DNA from: Dehalococcoidia bacterium
GTDB taxonomy: Bacteria; Chloroflexota; Dehalococcoidia; Lucifugimonadales; UBA3495
Length of the DNA: 64,000 bases
Reading direction: 5' to 3'
Assembly (NCBI GenBank): GCA_022827095.1
Contig: JAJDTP010000005.1
Span: 372,001-436,000 of the forward strand
Shown here piece by piece: positions 35,564 through 45,361 of this stretch (positions within the stretch are counted from its first letter, which is position 1; each line of letters begins with the position of its first letter). A program made the position numbers and the translations under genes. Under the pieces are notes generated by a model that saw only the letters and a program-made list of their open reading frames with translations, made no database searches and was not told where the DNA came from.

Positions 35564-36916
35564 ATGGCCGGTCCGCTGGAAGGCGTCCGCATCGTAGAGA
35601 TGGGTCAGCTCATCGCCATACCGTCGGCGATGAAGTGGATGGCCGACATGGGCGCACAGGTGATCCGCCTGGAGTCCGTGCAGCGGTTGGAGAGCTACCG
35701 CACGGACTCGCTGTACCACAATGAAGTGGACGGCGAGTTCTGGAACCGGGGCGCCAACTTCTACGAGCAGAACCGGAACAAGCTGGGGCTGACGCTGGAC
35801 CTGAGCCGGGACGAAGGCAGGGAAGTACTTCGGGACCTGATCGCCGTCACCGACGTGTTCGCGGAAAACTTCACGCCCAGGGTCATCCGCAACTTTGGCC
35901 TGGAGTACGCCGACCTGTGCGAGATACGGCCGGACATTATCATGGTGTCCTCTACCGGGTATGGGTTCGAGGGTCCTTGGGCCAACTTTGGCGCGACCGG
36001 TCCGGCGACGGAAGGGGCGGCAGGATTGGCCTACATCACCGGATACCGCGACGGCGGGCCGGTGATGTCGGAAATACCGTTCACGGACTATACGGCCGGG
36101 GAACACACCGTCGCCGCGGTGATGCTGGCGCTGATGCACCGATTGAACACCGGTCAAGGGCAGTTCATCGACGTGTCGCAGACGCAGACGTGCTCCGCGA
36201 CCATTCCGGAGGCGCTGCTGGACTGGACGGTGAACGGGCGGGTGCCGGAGCGGATTGGCAACGAGGACCCGGCCATGTCACCCCACGGCTGCTACCCGTG
36301 CGCTGGGGACGACCGTTGGATCGCAATTGCCGTCGACAGCGACGAGGCCTGGCTAGGTTTGTGCCGCGTGATGGGTCGGGCGGACTGGGCGGCAGATGCG
36401 CGCTACGCTGACGTGCTGGGGCGCATCCGGCACCGCGCCGAGCTAGACAAGATGCTGGGTTTCGAGACCCGCGGCCACAACAACCACGAGCTCATGTCCC
36501 GGCTGCAGGCTGAGGGGGTCGCGGCCGGGGCAGTGGTGGACAGCGAAGACCTGCTGTTCAACGAGCACCTGAAGGAGCGGCGGTTCTACGAGATCGTCGA
36601 TCACCACGAAGCCACGGGCATGCCGCCCCTTCCGTACGCCGGACGACCCTGGAAACTCTCTGACACGCCGTCCGTTCCGCCCAAGCCTGCCCCAATCATG
36701 GGCCAGCACAACCGGGACATATTGGCCGGCCTGCTGGGCAGAACCGACGACGACATTTCGGCGCTGGAAGAGGCGCAGATCATCGGCTACTCGCCGCTGT
36801 CGCCGCGCGGGGTGCGTCGGCCGTCGCTGGACGAGCAGGTGAGGCAGGGCCGGATGCAGCGGTACGACACGGATTACGCTACCCGGGTGGCGGAGTGGTT
36901 CGGTACCGGACAATAA
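35564..36916 (+). CDS. CaiB/BaiF (family III) CoA-transferase
   Basis: The 450-aa protein is a second family III CoA-transferase: LEGVRIVEMGQLIAIPSAMKWMADMGAQVIRLES, NKLGLTLDLSRDEGREV, GQGQFIDVSQTQTCSAT. It has a long C-terminal extension (GRTDDDISALEEAQIIGYSPLSPRG) typical of related catabolic enzymes. It is translationally linked to the first; the pair may form a heteromer or act on different acids. Confidence 0.9.
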   Translation: MAGPLEGVRIVEMGQLIAIPSAMKWMADMGAQVIRLESVQRLESYRTDSLYHNEVDGEFWNRGANFYEQNRNKLGLTLDLSRDEGREVLRDLIAVTDVFAENFTPRVIRNFGLEYADLCEIRPDIIMVSSTGYGFEGPWANFGATGPATEGAAGLAYITGYRDGGPVMSEIPFTDYTAGEHTVAAVMLALMHRLNTGQGQFIDVSQTQTCSATIPEALLDWTVNGRVPERIGNEDPAMSPHGCYPCAGDDRWIAIAVDSDEAWLGLCRVMGRADWAADARYADVLGRIRHRAELDKMLGFETRGHNNHELMSRLQAEGVAAGAVVDSEDLLFNEHLKERRFYEIVDHHEATGMPPLPYAGRPWKLSDTPSVPPKPAPIMGQHNRDILAGLLGRTDDDISALEEAQIIGYSPLSPRGVRRPSLDEQVRQGRMQRYDTDYATRVAEWFGTGQ

Positions 36917-36945
36917 AAGCAGAGGCGCGGTTTCGTCCGCGCCCC
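36912..36945. terminator. bidirectional terminator
   Basis: GGCGCGG and CCGCGCC pair around TTTCGT between the convergent CaiB/BaiF gene and leuD. On the minus strand, serving leuD, the stem is followed by CTCTGCTTTTATTG, a fair U-tract. Confidence 0.7.
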
Positions 36946-36971
36946 TGACGACGTGCGGATTCCGGTGACCG

Positions 36972-37562
36972 TCAGACTTGGCGGGCTTCAAACGCTGCGA
37001 TGGCGTCCTCGTGCTGGAGGGTCAGGCCGATGTCGTCCAGGCCGTTGAGCAGGCAGTAGCGACGGAAATCGTCCACTTCGAAGTCAACGACGATCTCCTC
37101 GTCACCGTCCCGAACCTGCTTCGCCTCCAGGTCGACGGTGATCTCGAAGCCGGGGTTGTCCTTGGCCTTGTCCATGATGCGGCGGACGTCGGTTTCCGGC
37201 AGTATGAGGGGCAGCAGGCCGTTCTTGAAGCAGTTGTTGAAGAAGATGTCGGCGAAGCTGGGGGCGATAATGCATCGGATGCCGAAATCCTCCAATGCCC
37301 ACGGAGCGTGCTCACGCGAAGAGCCGCAGCCGAAATTCGGACCCGAGACCAGGATCTTGGAACTGCGATAGGGGCCCTGATTGAGGATGAAATCCAGGTT
37401 TTCGGAGCCGTCCTCATTGTACCGGTAGCGGTCGAAAAGGTTCGGGCCGAAGCCGGTGCGCTCGATGCTCTTGAGGTACACGGCGGGGATGATCATGTCG
37501 GTATCGACGTTGACGGCGTCCAGGGGAGCGACGACGCCTTCCAGTTGCACAAAGGGTTCCAT
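36972..37562 (-). CDS. leuD: 3-isopropylmalate dehydratase small subunit
   Basis: The 196-aa protein is the swivel domain of isopropylmalate isomerase. It shows [72 protein letters not shown]. It partners LeuC in leucine synthesis. ATG 37562 is preferred; nine extra residues are dropped. The gap to leuC (64 bases) contains a decayed dispersed repeat. Confidence 0.95.
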   Translation of the reverse strand: MEPFVQLEGVVAPLDAVNVDTDMIIPAVYLKSIERTGFGPNLFDRYRYNEDGSENLDFILNQGPYRSSKILVSGPNFGCGSSREHAPWALEDFGIRCIIAPSFADIFFNNCFKNGLLPLILPETDVRRIMDKAKDNPGFEITVDLEAKQVRDGDEEIVVDFEVDDFRRYCLLNGLDDIGLTLQHEDAIAAFEARQV

Positions 37563-37569
37563 AATTGCT

Positions 37570-37619
37570 TCCTCGCGTTTCGAGCGCAACGAGATAGCCG
37601 CGCTGCGCTCGCAATGACC
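37570..37619. repeat. decayed dispersed palindrome in the leuC-leuD gap
   Basis: The stretch includes CGAGCGCAACGAGATAGCC and GCGCTGCGCTCGCAATGACC. This resembles the widespread intergenic repeat with core GAGATTGC...GCTCGCAATGAC. A similar fragment (GGATTGCCGCGCTTCGCTCG) occurs at about 56620. Confidence 0.5.
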
Positions 37620-37626
37620 AGATAGT

Positions 37627-39030
37627 TTAGAAGTCGCGCACGTCGACGAAGTGGCCGGCGATGGCGGCGGCGGCGGCCATCTCGGGGCTCACCAGGTGGG
37701 TGCGACCGCCCTTGCCCTGGCGTCCTTCGAAGTTGCGGTTGGATGTGGAGGCGCAGCGCTGTCCAGGATCCAGGATGTCGGGGTTCATGCCCAGGCACAT
37801 GGAGCAACCGGCTACGCGCCAGTCGAATCCCGCGTCCTTGAACACCTGGTCGAGACCCTCGGCTTCGGCCTGTGCCTTGACCCGGGCGGAACCGGGAACG
37901 ACCATGGCGTAGACGTCGGAGTTGACCTGGCGGCCGCGGATAACGTTGGCGGCGGCGCGCAGGTCGTCGATGCGGGCGTTGGTGCAGGCGCCGAGGAAGA
38001 TGCGGTCGATCTTGATGTCCTCGATGCGCTGGTTGGGTTCCAGGCCCATGTACTCCAGGGCGCGTTCGGCGGCCTCACGCTCGGCGGTGGTCTCGAAAGA
38101 GTTCGGGTCCGGCACTTGGCCGGTGATGGGGACGACCATGTCAGGCTTGGTGCCCCAGGTCACAAAGGGGGACAGGTCGCTGGCGTTGATGACGACCGTG
38201 TGGTCGTAAGATGCGCCGGCGTCGGTCGGGAGTTGTCGCCACTGTTCGATCAGCGCTTCCAGTTCGGCGCCCTTGGGGGCGTAGGGGCGGGTGCGCACGT
38301 AGTCGAAAGTGGTGTCGTCGGGCGCGATCATGCCGGCGCGGGCGCCGCCTTCGATGCTCATGTTGCACACAGTCATACGGCCGTCCATGGACAGGCCGCG
38401 GATGGCCTCGCCGGTGTACTCGATGACGTGGCCGGTGCCGCCGTTGACGCCGATGTGGCCGATGATGCCCAGGATCACGTCCTTGGCGGAGACGCCGTTG
38501 GGCAACTGCCCATCAACGCGAACTTCCATGGTGCGGGGCTTGAACTGGCGCAGGGTCTGGGTGGCGAGGACGTGCTCGACCTCCGAAGTGCCGATGCCCA
38601 CCGCGAAGCAACCCAGGGCGCCATGGGTCGAGGTGTGGCTGTCGCCGCAGACGACGGTCTTGCCGGGGAGCGTGTAGCCAAGGTCGGGGCCAATGACGTG
38701 GACGATGCCCTGGTTCTCGCTGAAGCGGTCGTAATAGAAGGGCAGGCCGAATTCGGCGGCGTTGCGATCCAGCGCGTCCAGCTGGGCCTTGGAGATCTGG
38801 TCTTCGATGGGGCGGGTGAGTTCCCAGGTGGGGGTGTTGTGGTCGGCGGTGGCGACGGTCAGGTCGGGTCGGCGGACCTTGCGACCGGCCATACGGAGGC
38901 CGTCGAAGGCCTGGGGCGAAGTGACCTCGTGCACCAGGTGCAGGTCGATGTAGATGAGCGAGGGTTGGCCCGGTTCCTCGTGAACCACGTGGGCATCCCA
39001 GATTTTTTCGAACATAGTGCGGGCGGCCAA
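37627..39030 (-). CDS. leuC: 3-isopropylmalate dehydratase large subunit
   Basis: The 467-aa protein is an aconitase-type [4Fe-4S] enzyme: [42 protein letters not shown], and the cluster Cys in [16 protein letters not shown] and [12 protein letters not shown]. It isomerises 2- to 3-isopropylmalate. TTG 39030 is chosen because AGGAGG lies 7 bases upstream of it and 22 bases before the next ATG at 39015. An extended -10 is 66 bases upstream. Confidence 0.95.
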   Translation of the reverse strand: MAARTMFEKIWDAHVVHEEPGQPSLIYIDLHLVHEVTSPQAFDGLRMAGRKVRRPDLTVATADHNTPTWELTRPIEDQISKAQLDALDRNAAEFGLPFYYDRFSENQGIVHVIGPDLGYTLPGKTVVCGDSHTSTHGALGCFAVGIGTSEVEHVLATQTLRQFKPRTMEVRVDGQLPNGVSAKDVILGIIGHIGVNGGTGHVIEYTGEAIRGLSMDGRMTVCNMSIEGGARAGMIAPDDTTFDYVRTRPYAPKGAELEALIEQWRQLPTDAGASYDHTVVINASDLSPFVTWGTKPDMVVPITGQVPDPNSFETTAEREAAERALEYMGLEPNQRIEDIKIDRIFLGACTNARIDDLRAAANVIRGRQVNSDVYAMVVPGSARVKAQAEAEGLDQVFKDAGFDWRVAGCSMCLGMNPDILDPGQRCASTSNRNFEGRQGKGGRTHLVSPEMAAAAAIAGHFVDVRDF

Positions 39031-39095
39031 TTCAGTTCCTCCTCGGGCCGGCACAGATTAGAGATGGGCCGGCAGCGGTCACGATACAGCCGAAG

Positions 39096-39104
39096 ATTAT
39101 AGCA
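39096..39104 (-). promoter_or_regulatory. extended -10 promoter of leuC-leuD
   Basis: The minus strand reads TGC-TATAAT in the context CGATGCTATAATC. The same 13 bases occur upstream of the SDR gene at 50705. No recognisable -35 accompanies it. Confidence 0.55.
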
Positions 39105-39122
39105 TCGTGGGGCGTTGGGACC

Positions 39123-40829
39123 TCAGTGCTCACCCCGGAACTCGGTCATCATCAGTTCAATAATGTCCTCGCGGGTCACGGCCCCAACGAACTTTTCGGA
39201 CTTGGGTTCCACCACCGGAATCGTCGATAACGAGGTTTCGGTCATTCTTTGGAGGACGTCTTCGACGTGTTCTTCCGGCCAGGCAACCGGGGTCTCGCGA
39301 CGCACGATGTCCTTGAGGGAGGTTCGGGCCCAGTTGGCTTTGGGCAAGTACCGGAAGGTGGACAGGGAGACGATGCCGACCAGGGTGCCCTTCTTGACGA
39401 CGACGTAATCGTGCTGATTGGGCATCGTCCACCGATCGGTGAAATCGCGGACGGAGACGGAAGGATCGGGATGGCGACGGGTGCGGTCCAGGATGTCGTC
39501 TATCGTGATGTTGTCGAGAGCAAAATGGGCGATGCCCTGGGGAATGTCGGTGAGCTCTTCGGGCAGGTCACTTCGACGGCTGGCCCGACTCACGGCGAAG
39601 CTGATGACGGGCGGCATGAACAGGATGTAGCAGAACATCACCAGGACCAGGAATGAGAACACGACCTCGTCTATGACGCCCGAATCCCAGAGGACCAATA
39701 ACAGGGCGATTTCCGCGACGCCCTTGCCCATCAGGCCCGATGCTACGGCGTAGGGCACCGTCAGCCGGGACACGTAGGCGCCGATGAACGCGCCGACGAA
39801 GTTGCCCAACAACGGGATCAAGGCGAGAGCCACCATCGTCCAGACGGGCAGGGTGACAAAGGAGAAGCTGAACTGAAGTCCTGCGGAAGCGAAGAACAGC
39901 GGTACGAACAAACCCTCGGCCACACTTCGGAGACCCGGCGTGATTTCCCGTCTGACCTGGAACGGCAGGCCCGAAAGCGAGGCTCCAAACAATAGCGCTC
40001 CCAGCGACCCATGGAGTCCGATGAGCTCGGCTCCCCAGACGATGAGGAACAGGAACCCCAGGAGGAGGCCCAGCGAAAGCTGCGGCACCTGTATCACGCG
40101 CTGCAGCAGCGCGACCACGGGCGGCAGGACGCGGGAGGACAGGACCCACGACACCACGGCGAAACCCGCGACCTTGCCGAGCAGGATCAGGATGCCGACC
40201 GGGGAAACCTCGTGGGCGTGCTCGCCGATGCTGAAACCGATGAGCAGCAGGGTGATCAGCTCGGCGATGACCACCACGGTGAAAATCTGCATCCCCACCG
40301 GTTCCTTGAGACGTCCGTCGTCGACCAACACCTTGACTACGATGCCGAGGCTGGTCATGGAAAGGACACCAGCCAGAGCCAGGGCTTCGGTGAAAGCGAG
40401 CCGCAGGCCGAAATCGAAAACCAGGTCGGTAGTCACCAGCATGGAAATGCCGAGGGACAGGATCACGGAGAGTACGGCGGCGAGGAAGTAATGCCCCCGC
40501 AGGCTGGACATGAAGCTGGATATGTCGATTTCGTCCAGTCCGATCAGGAAGAAGAATATGAACACTCCCAAGGTTAAGAGGAGTTCGATGTGCAGTGTGG
40601 AGTCCACGGCCCAGACTCCCGTCAAATCCATCACGGGGCCCAGGAGGATACCGGCCGCGGCGTAGGCGACGATTGCGTTCAGGCGCAGGCGGCGGAATAT
40701 GCCCTCAAACAACTTGGCGGTGATGATCAGGACTCCGAGGGCTAACAGGGAGTCGCGGAGCTGGATAGAGTGTCCGAGTGCACTGAATATATTCGTGACA
40801 TCGAGGAACTGCGGATGTTCGACAAGCAT
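39123..40829 (-). CDS. CPA2 cation:proton antiporter with C-terminal CBS domains
   Basis: The 568-aa membrane protein has about 12 helices of the Na+/H+ exchanger type (KefB/CPA2), e.g. LNAIVAYAAAGILLGPVMDL, FFFLIGLDEIDISSF and FVPLFFASAGLQFSF. A soluble C-terminal CBS pair follows (VSVRDFTDRWTMPNQHDYVVVKKGTLVGIVSLSTF and TSLSTIPVVEPKSEKFVGAVTREDIIELM). CBS domains usually bind adenine nucleotides and regulate transport. ATG 40829 follows CGGAG; the 34 upstream residues are rejected. Confidence 0.92.
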   Translation of the reverse strand: MLVEHPQFLDVTNIFSALGHSIQLRDSLLALGVLIITAKLFEGIFRRLRLNAIVAYAAAGILLGPVMDLTGVWAVDSTLHIELLLTLGVFIFFFLIGLDEIDISSFMSSLRGHYFLAAVLSVILSLGISMLVTTDLVFDFGLRLAFTEALALAGVLSMTSLGIVVKVLVDDGRLKEPVGMQIFTVVVIAELITLLLIGFSIGEHAHEVSPVGILILLGKVAGFAVVSWVLSSRVLPPVVALLQRVIQVPQLSLGLLLGFLFLIVWGAELIGLHGSLGALLFGASLSGLPFQVRREITPGLRSVAEGLFVPLFFASAGLQFSFSFVTLPVWTMVALALIPLLGNFVGAFIGAYVSRLTVPYAVASGLMGKGVAEIALLLVLWDSGVIDEVVFSFLVLVMFCYILFMPPVISFAVSRASRRSDLPEELTDIPQGIAHFALDNITIDDILDRTRRHPDPSVSVRDFTDRWTMPNQHDYVVVKKGTLVGIVSLSTFRYLPKANWARTSLKDIVRRETPVAWPEEHVEDVLQRMTETSLSTIPVVEPKSEKFVGAVTREDIIELMMTEFRGEH

Positions 40830-41029
40830 ATAGGTTGTCTCCGAGAGAGATGAACGGAACTCAAAGCGTGCCAGGGAAATAGTATTTGTATATCCACAAA
40901 ACTTACGTTGGATGGTCAGCCATTCGGGCACCCATTATTTCGCAATTCGGGCAGTCGTACAAGCGGTTTGATGCCCTGTGATACACTTGGCCCGTCCCTT
41001 TTTTGAACGCAAAACACGGAGGAATTTCG

Positions 41030-43639
41030 ATGCCGTCCGCCGAAGCTGTGGTACTTCCCGACAACGTCCGACCAATCCATTACGACCTGACCCTGACGCC
41101 GAAATTCGACGACTTCACCTTTGACGGGGAGGTTGACGTTACGGTGAGCATGGAGCCGGGCACCACCGAAATCATGCTCAACTGCTCGGAGATTGAGATA
41201 CATTCGGCGACCGTCAGCTGGACGGATACGAACGGCGAACAGGAACAGGCGGCCACTGGCATCGCCTACGATGCGGACGCTGAAACCGCGACGATCAGCA
41301 TCCCGGGCACTCCGGCGGACGGCTTGGTGGGCAATCAGCACCTGCGGATGTCGTTCACCGGCGAGCTCAACGACAAGCTGCGGGGATTCTACCGAAGCCA
41401 ATACGTCAACCCCGAGGGCGAGACGGCCTACCTGGCGACGACCCAGTTCGAGGCTACGGACGCGAGGCGGGCGCTCCCCTGCTGGGATGAGCCGGCGGCC
41501 AAGGCCACATTCCAGGTCACGCTGAACGTGCCGGAGGAGATGGAGGCTGTTTCCAACACGCCGATCATCGAGGAGACCCGCGACGGAAACGGCCTGAAGA
41601 CCCTGCTGTTCGACACGACGCCGGTGATGTCTACGTATCTGCTGGCGTTCGTGATCGGCGACCTGACGCACATCGAAAAGGAGGCGGCGAACGGAACCCG
41701 TATCGGAGTGTGGATGACGCGGGGCAAGGAGGAACAGGGAGAATTCGCGCTGGACACATCGGTCAAGATGCTGTCGTTCTTCAACGACTACTTCGGGATT
41801 CCGTATCCGTTGCCCAAGCTGGACCACCTGGCCATACCGGACTTCGCCGCCGGAGCCATGGAAAACTGGGGCTGCATCACCTACCGGGAGACCGCGCTGC
41901 TGGTGGATCCGCAGAACTCATCGGCGGGCACGCGGCAACGGGTGGCCGAGGTGGTGGCCCACGAGATGGCGCACATGTGGTTCGGCGACCTGGTGACCAT
42001 GGAGTGGTGGGACGACCTGTGGCTCAACGAGAGCTTCGCCACGTGGGTGGGCACCAAAGCGGTGGACTGGCTGTTCCCGGAATGGTCGATGTGGACGCAA
42101 TTCGTCAACATGGACACTAACCGGGCGTTCAACCTGGACGGCCTCAAGAACTCGCACCCGATCGAGCAGGAAGTAGCCAACCCGGCTGAAGTGAGCCAGC
42201 TGTTCGACGCCATCAGTTACAGCAAAGGCGGGTCGGTGCTGCGGATGCTGGAGCATTTCCTGACGCCCAGCGTGTTCCGGGTCGGGCTGAACGTTTACCT
42301 GACCCGACACTCCTACCAGAACGCCCGCACCACGGACCTGTGGACGGCGTTGGAGGAAACCTCGGGACAGCCGGTGAACTCGATCATGAGCAGCTGGACC
42401 GGGCAGACCGGTTACCCGGTACTGGACGTGGCGGCGACAAACACCGGAAATGGGTTGTCGCTGGAGGTTCGGCAGGAGCGGTTCGTGTTCGACTCGGTGC
42501 TGGGTGAGGACACGGGAGACGATGAGGAGCAGGTCTGGCCGGTGCCGTTGACGGTCGCCGCCGATGGCGCTCCGGTGACCGCGCATCTCGTCAGCGGAGC
42601 CACGGGTACGGTGGATATTGCGGCGCCGGCACAGCCGGACTGGTTCAAGGTCAACCCCGATCAGACCGGCTTTTACCGGGTCAACTACACGGACACGGAC
42701 CGGGAAAGGCTGGCCTTGCTGGTGGCCGACAGGACACTGCCGGCGACAGACCGTCTAGGTATCCAGAACGATGCGTTTGCGTTGTCTAGGGCCGGCCTGC
42801 TGCCGGTGACGCGGTTCCTGGCGCTGGCGGAGTCGTACCAGGACGAGACTGACGCATCCGTATGGAGCGACTTGGCCACGAACCTGCGGGAGATCGAAAG
42901 CCTGATCGCCGACGAGCCGTACCTGGGCGCTTACCACGCCTTTGGGCGGCGACTGTTCGGGCCGGCGGCACAGCGTTCGGGCTGGGAGGCACGTCCCGGC
43001 GAGGGGCACCTGGACTCCCTGACGCGGTCGACGGTGCTGAGCCAGGCCGGGGTGTACGGAGACCCGGACATCATCGCCCAGGCCCAGGAACTTTTCGCGG
43101 CCTACCAAGACGACCCATCCAACGTGAGGCCCGATTTGCGCGGGGTGGTCTTCAGCCTGGTGGCGCAGTCGGGAGATCGGGCGGTCTACGACCGGATGTG
43201 GGAACTGGAGCGGGCCGCCGAATTGCACGAAGAAAAGATCCGGTTCCTGATCTCGATGGCGCGGTTCCAACAGGAGGAACTATTGCGCGAGACGCTGGAT
43301 CGGTCGCTCACCGACGACGTGAGGTTGCAGGACACGATCTTTGTGGTGACCGCCGTGGCAGCTAACAACCGGGGCCGGAACCTTGCATGGGACTTCTTGA
43401 AGGAGCAATGGGACGAGTTCGATCGTCGGTACGGCGGCGGTGGTTTTGGCCTCATGCGCCTGGTATCCATCACCAATCATTTCACGACCAACGAGCAGAG
43501 GGGCGACGTGGAGGCGTTCTTCGGTGCTCACCCCACGCCGGCCGCGGACCGCACCATACGCCAAGCGCTGGAGCGCATCGCGCTGAACGTGGCGTGGCTG
43601 GACCGCAACCGGGACGAGTTGGGGCTTTATTTTGGGTAA
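41030..43639 (+). CDS. M1 family metallo-aminopeptidase
   Basis: The 869-aa protein is an ERAP/tricorn F3-like aminopeptidase. It has GAMENWGCITYRET, HEMAH (residues 311-315) and the distal Glu in LWLNESFATWVG, giving the HExxH-x18-E zinc site. ERAP1-like C-terminal helices follow (about 525-860). It would release N-terminal residues from peptides, consistent with the peptide-type ABC importer in the window. ATG 41030 has a clear CGGAGG. Confidence 0.95.
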   Translation: MPSAEAVVLPDNVRPIHYDLTLTPKFDDFTFDGEVDVTVSMEPGTTEIMLNCSEIEIHSATVSWTDTNGEQEQAATGIAYDADAETATISIPGTPADGLVGNQHLRMSFTGELNDKLRGFYRSQYVNPEGETAYLATTQFEATDARRALPCWDEPAAKATFQVTLNVPEEMEAVSNTPIIEETRDGNGLKTLLFDTTPVMSTYLLAFVIGDLTHIEKEAANGTRIGVWMTRGKEEQGEFALDTSVKMLSFFNDYFGIPYPLPKLDHLAIPDFAAGAMENWGCITYRETALLVDPQNSSAGTRQRVAEVVAHEMAHMWFGDLVTMEWWDDLWLNESFATWVGTKAVDWLFPEWSMWTQFVNMDTNRAFNLDGLKNSHPIEQEVANPAEVSQLFDAISYSKGGSVLRMLEHFLTPSVFRVGLNVYLTRHSYQNARTTDLWTALEETSGQPVNSIMSSWTGQTGYPVLDVAATNTGNGLSLEVRQERFVFDSVLGEDTGDDEEQVWPVPLTVAADGAPVTAHLVSGATGTVDIAAPAQPDWFKVNPDQTGFYRVNYTDTDRERLALLVADRTLPATDRLGIQNDAFALSRAGLLPVTRFLALAESYQDETDASVWSDLATNLREIESLIADEPYLGAYHAFGRRLFGPAAQRSGWEARPGEGHLDSLTRSTVLSQAGVYGDPDIIAQAQELFAAYQDDPSNVRPDLRGVVFSLVAQSGDRAVYDRMWELERAAELHEEKIRFLISMARFQQEELLRETLDRSLTDDVRLQDTIFVVTAVAANNRGRNLAWDFLKEQWDEFDRRYGGGGFGLMRLVSITNHFTTNEQRGDVEAFFGAHPTPAADRTIRQALERIALNVAWLDRNRDELGLYFG

Positions 43640-43719
43640 GCACAAGGTGTGCTAAGGTTCATCGCCGGATTGTCGGCGGTTTGCCAAAAGGTCAACGCAC
43701 CGCTTGCGAAAACGTCCGC

Positions 43720-43953
43720 ATGGACGACTTTGAAATACTCGGCCAGATTACTGACGTGGAAATTATCGCCACTGGCCGGTCTATACGCGATCTCGCTCGC
43801 TTACGGAGGTCGTACGGGCCGGGTCGGTGGCGAAAATTGAAAGGGACTGCAACGGTGCGAAACGCTGACGGCAGTGTTGATGTGGTTGAGATTCACTGGT
43901 ATCAAGCGCACGGTATTGGTAGCGTCGAGCACAAGGTAAAGCGCGTTTTGTAG
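43720..43953 (+). CDS. small conserved-type protein, function unknown (first of pair)
   Basis: The 77-aa protein starts MDDFEILGQITDVEIIATGRSIRDLARLRRSYG and ends VEIHWYQAHGIGSVEHKVKRVL. The EIHWYxAHGIG segment looks like a motif of a small family I have seen among toxin-like or DUF proteins, but I cannot name it. The next gene starts 12 bases downstream. The start lies in an area with no obvious ribosome site. Confidence 0.6.
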   Translation: MDDFEILGQITDVEIIATGRSIRDLARLRRSYGPGRWRKLKGTATVRNADGSVDVVEIHWYQAHGIGSVEHKVKRVL

Positions 43954-43964
43954 AAGGGATGAGC

Positions 43965-44183
43965 ATGAATCCGCGGTACGTGGTCTGCATCAAGAACGGC
44001 AAGTACAAGGCTTCGCTGGAAGTTCGCAAAATCTACCGCGTTCTACCAGACGAAGCCGCGGGTAAGCGGGGCAGGATCCGGGTAATCGACGAATCGGAAG
44101 AAGACTATTTGTTCCCGGCCAGCTATTTCAAGCCGATCGAGTTGACGGAAGAACTCGAACAGGCTCTTTACGCCGAGGTGTAG
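43965..44183 (+). CDS. small conserved-type protein, function unknown (second of pair)
   Basis: The 72-aa protein reads MNPRYVVCIKNGKYKASLEVRKIYRVLPDEAAGKRGRIRVIDESEEDYLFPASYFKPIEL, a compact SH3-like beta pattern. It starts at ATG 43965 (AAGGG six bases upstream), two codons after the track start. Its proximity to the 77-aa gene suggests a two-gene module. Confidence 0.68.
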   Translation: MNPRYVVCIKNGKYKASLEVRKIYRVLPDEAAGKRGRIRVIDESEEDYLFPASYFKPIELTEELEQALYAEV

Positions 44184-44201
44184 GCGTCCCGCGGCGGCTG
44201 G

Positions 44202-45236
44202 CTAACTGTGCGAACTTGCCAACAGGTCGTCGGCCAAGCTCTCGATGCGTTCGCGTTGGGGAATGCAGGCGAGCCAGCGCTCCGGGATGCTCGAGGCACC
44301 GTAGCGGGTGCCGAGTACGGCCCCAGCGGCGGCGGCGTTGGTATCCGTGTCTCCGCCGGCGGCTACCGAAGCCACCAAAGCGTCCTCGAATCCAAAGGGC
44401 GTGGACGCGGCCCAGAGCCCGAATTGCAGGGCCAGCAAGGTGTGGCCGATGAGACGGTGGTCGCGCTTGAGCCATTCAATACCGGGAGGAGGTTGCGCTC
44501 CTTGCTCCAATGCGTCCAGCGTATCTGAGGGGATGCCATCATGGTTGGCCTGGGCTGAGAGATCGGGGCAACCGTCGGCTCGAGCGGCTGCGATCATGCC
44601 GGGAAGGTCCGGTCGCGATCCATTGAGCAGGGCGGCGATGGAGGCGTTGACGAGGATGCAGGACCACTGGCAGGTCTCGGCGTAGTGGGTTACCGCACAG
44701 GTGACGGCGGAATCGGCGACGAGCAGAGCCGGGTCATTGCGGTGGGCGATGGCCACTGGCGCGCAGCGCATGACGCCACCGTTGGGAGCAACGCGATTTC
44801 TCCGCTCGTAGACGATCCGGGCCGGTTCGGGAAGAGGCTTGCCGGTGGATAGCTCGTATATGACATCGCTGGTGGTGATGCCGATGCCGCGGCCGTTCTC
44901 GCGGGCCCAGACGACCAGCCGGTCCGCGAAGTCGCGGGCGTAGTTGCCGCCGGCCAGCAGGGCCTCGCCGAGGCCTACTGCCTGGGCCAGGTCGTCGTCC
45001 ATTGGACGTTGGGCCTCGCCGGTGTCGATCTCGGTGAGACCGTCGGGGTATGACGCGGCGATCCAGTCGTGCCGGTCGCCCTCTACCGGCAAGCCCAACA
45101 GGTTGCCGACGGCAAGGCCGAGGAGAACACCGCGAGCCCGGTCGGACCCGGCCGTGTTCGATGAGTGGCCAGCGGCGCTTCGCGCGATGAAACGGGCGAC
45201 TTCCGGTGCCTGCGATACGACCCCTGGATCGGTCAT
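44202..45236 (-). CDS. ADP-ribosylglycohydrolase family protein
   Basis: The 344-aa protein has RARGVLLGLAVGNLLGLPVEG, PMDDDLAQAVGLGEALL (metal-site region, DDD in place of the usual TDDT), NGGVMRCAPVAIAH and VASVAAGGDTDTNAAAAGAVLGTRYG. It may reverse protein ADP-ribosylation (DraG-like) or hydrolyse ADP-ribose conjugates. ATG 45236 follows AGGAG. It is convergent with the two small genes. Confidence 0.9.
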   Translation of the reverse strand: MTDPGVVSQAPEVARFIARSAAGHSSNTAGSDRARGVLLGLAVGNLLGLPVEGDRHDWIAASYPDGLTEIDTGEAQRPMDDDLAQAVGLGEALLAGGNYARDFADRLVVWARENGRGIGITTSDVIYELSTGKPLPEPARIVYERRNRVAPNGGVMRCAPVAIAHRNDPALLVADSAVTCAVTHYAETCQWSCILVNASIAALLNGSRPDLPGMIAAARADGCPDLSAQANHDGIPSDTLDALEQGAQPPPGIEWLKRDHRLIGHTLLALQFGLWAASTPFGFEDALVASVAAGGDTDTNAAAAGAVLGTRYGASSIPERWLACIPQRERIESLADDLLASSHS

Positions 45237-45297
45237 GAGGTCACTCCTGTAGGCTGATTTGCGAGCGCGGGAAGAGGTAATTCGGGGTCGCCCCGGT

Positions 45298-45326
45298 TTG
45301 ACACCCCTGCCCAATACGGGTAGCCT
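45298..45326 (+). promoter_or_regulatory. promoter of the metH operon
   Basis: TTGACA, a 17-base spacer and TAGCCT. It has the same layout as the promoter at 26616. Transcription would begin near 45333, leaving only about 30 bases of leader, so there is no room for a riboswitch, and the TTG start at 45326 is excluded. Confidence 0.7.
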
Positions 45327-45361
45327 TGATTGTGATTTACGGAACAAATGGCATTGGAATT

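Noticed and set aside
34366-36916. Loss of a catalytic residue in the two CaiB/BaiF proteins
   Set aside because: Both have the GQGQ-x-[VI]DVS segment, and I could not place the catalytic Asp with certainty without an alignment.
37651-39102. 483-aa plus-strand ORF over leuC
   Set aside because: Antisense shadow; Gly/Val/Ala-rich low-information translation.
45326-45361. Earlier TTG start for metH
   Set aside because: It overlaps the -10 hexamer of the inferred promoter, so it could not lie on the transcript.
45237-45361. SAM or cobalamin riboswitch before metH
   Set aside because: The inferred transcription start leaves only about 30 bases of leader, and no riboswitch core is visible.
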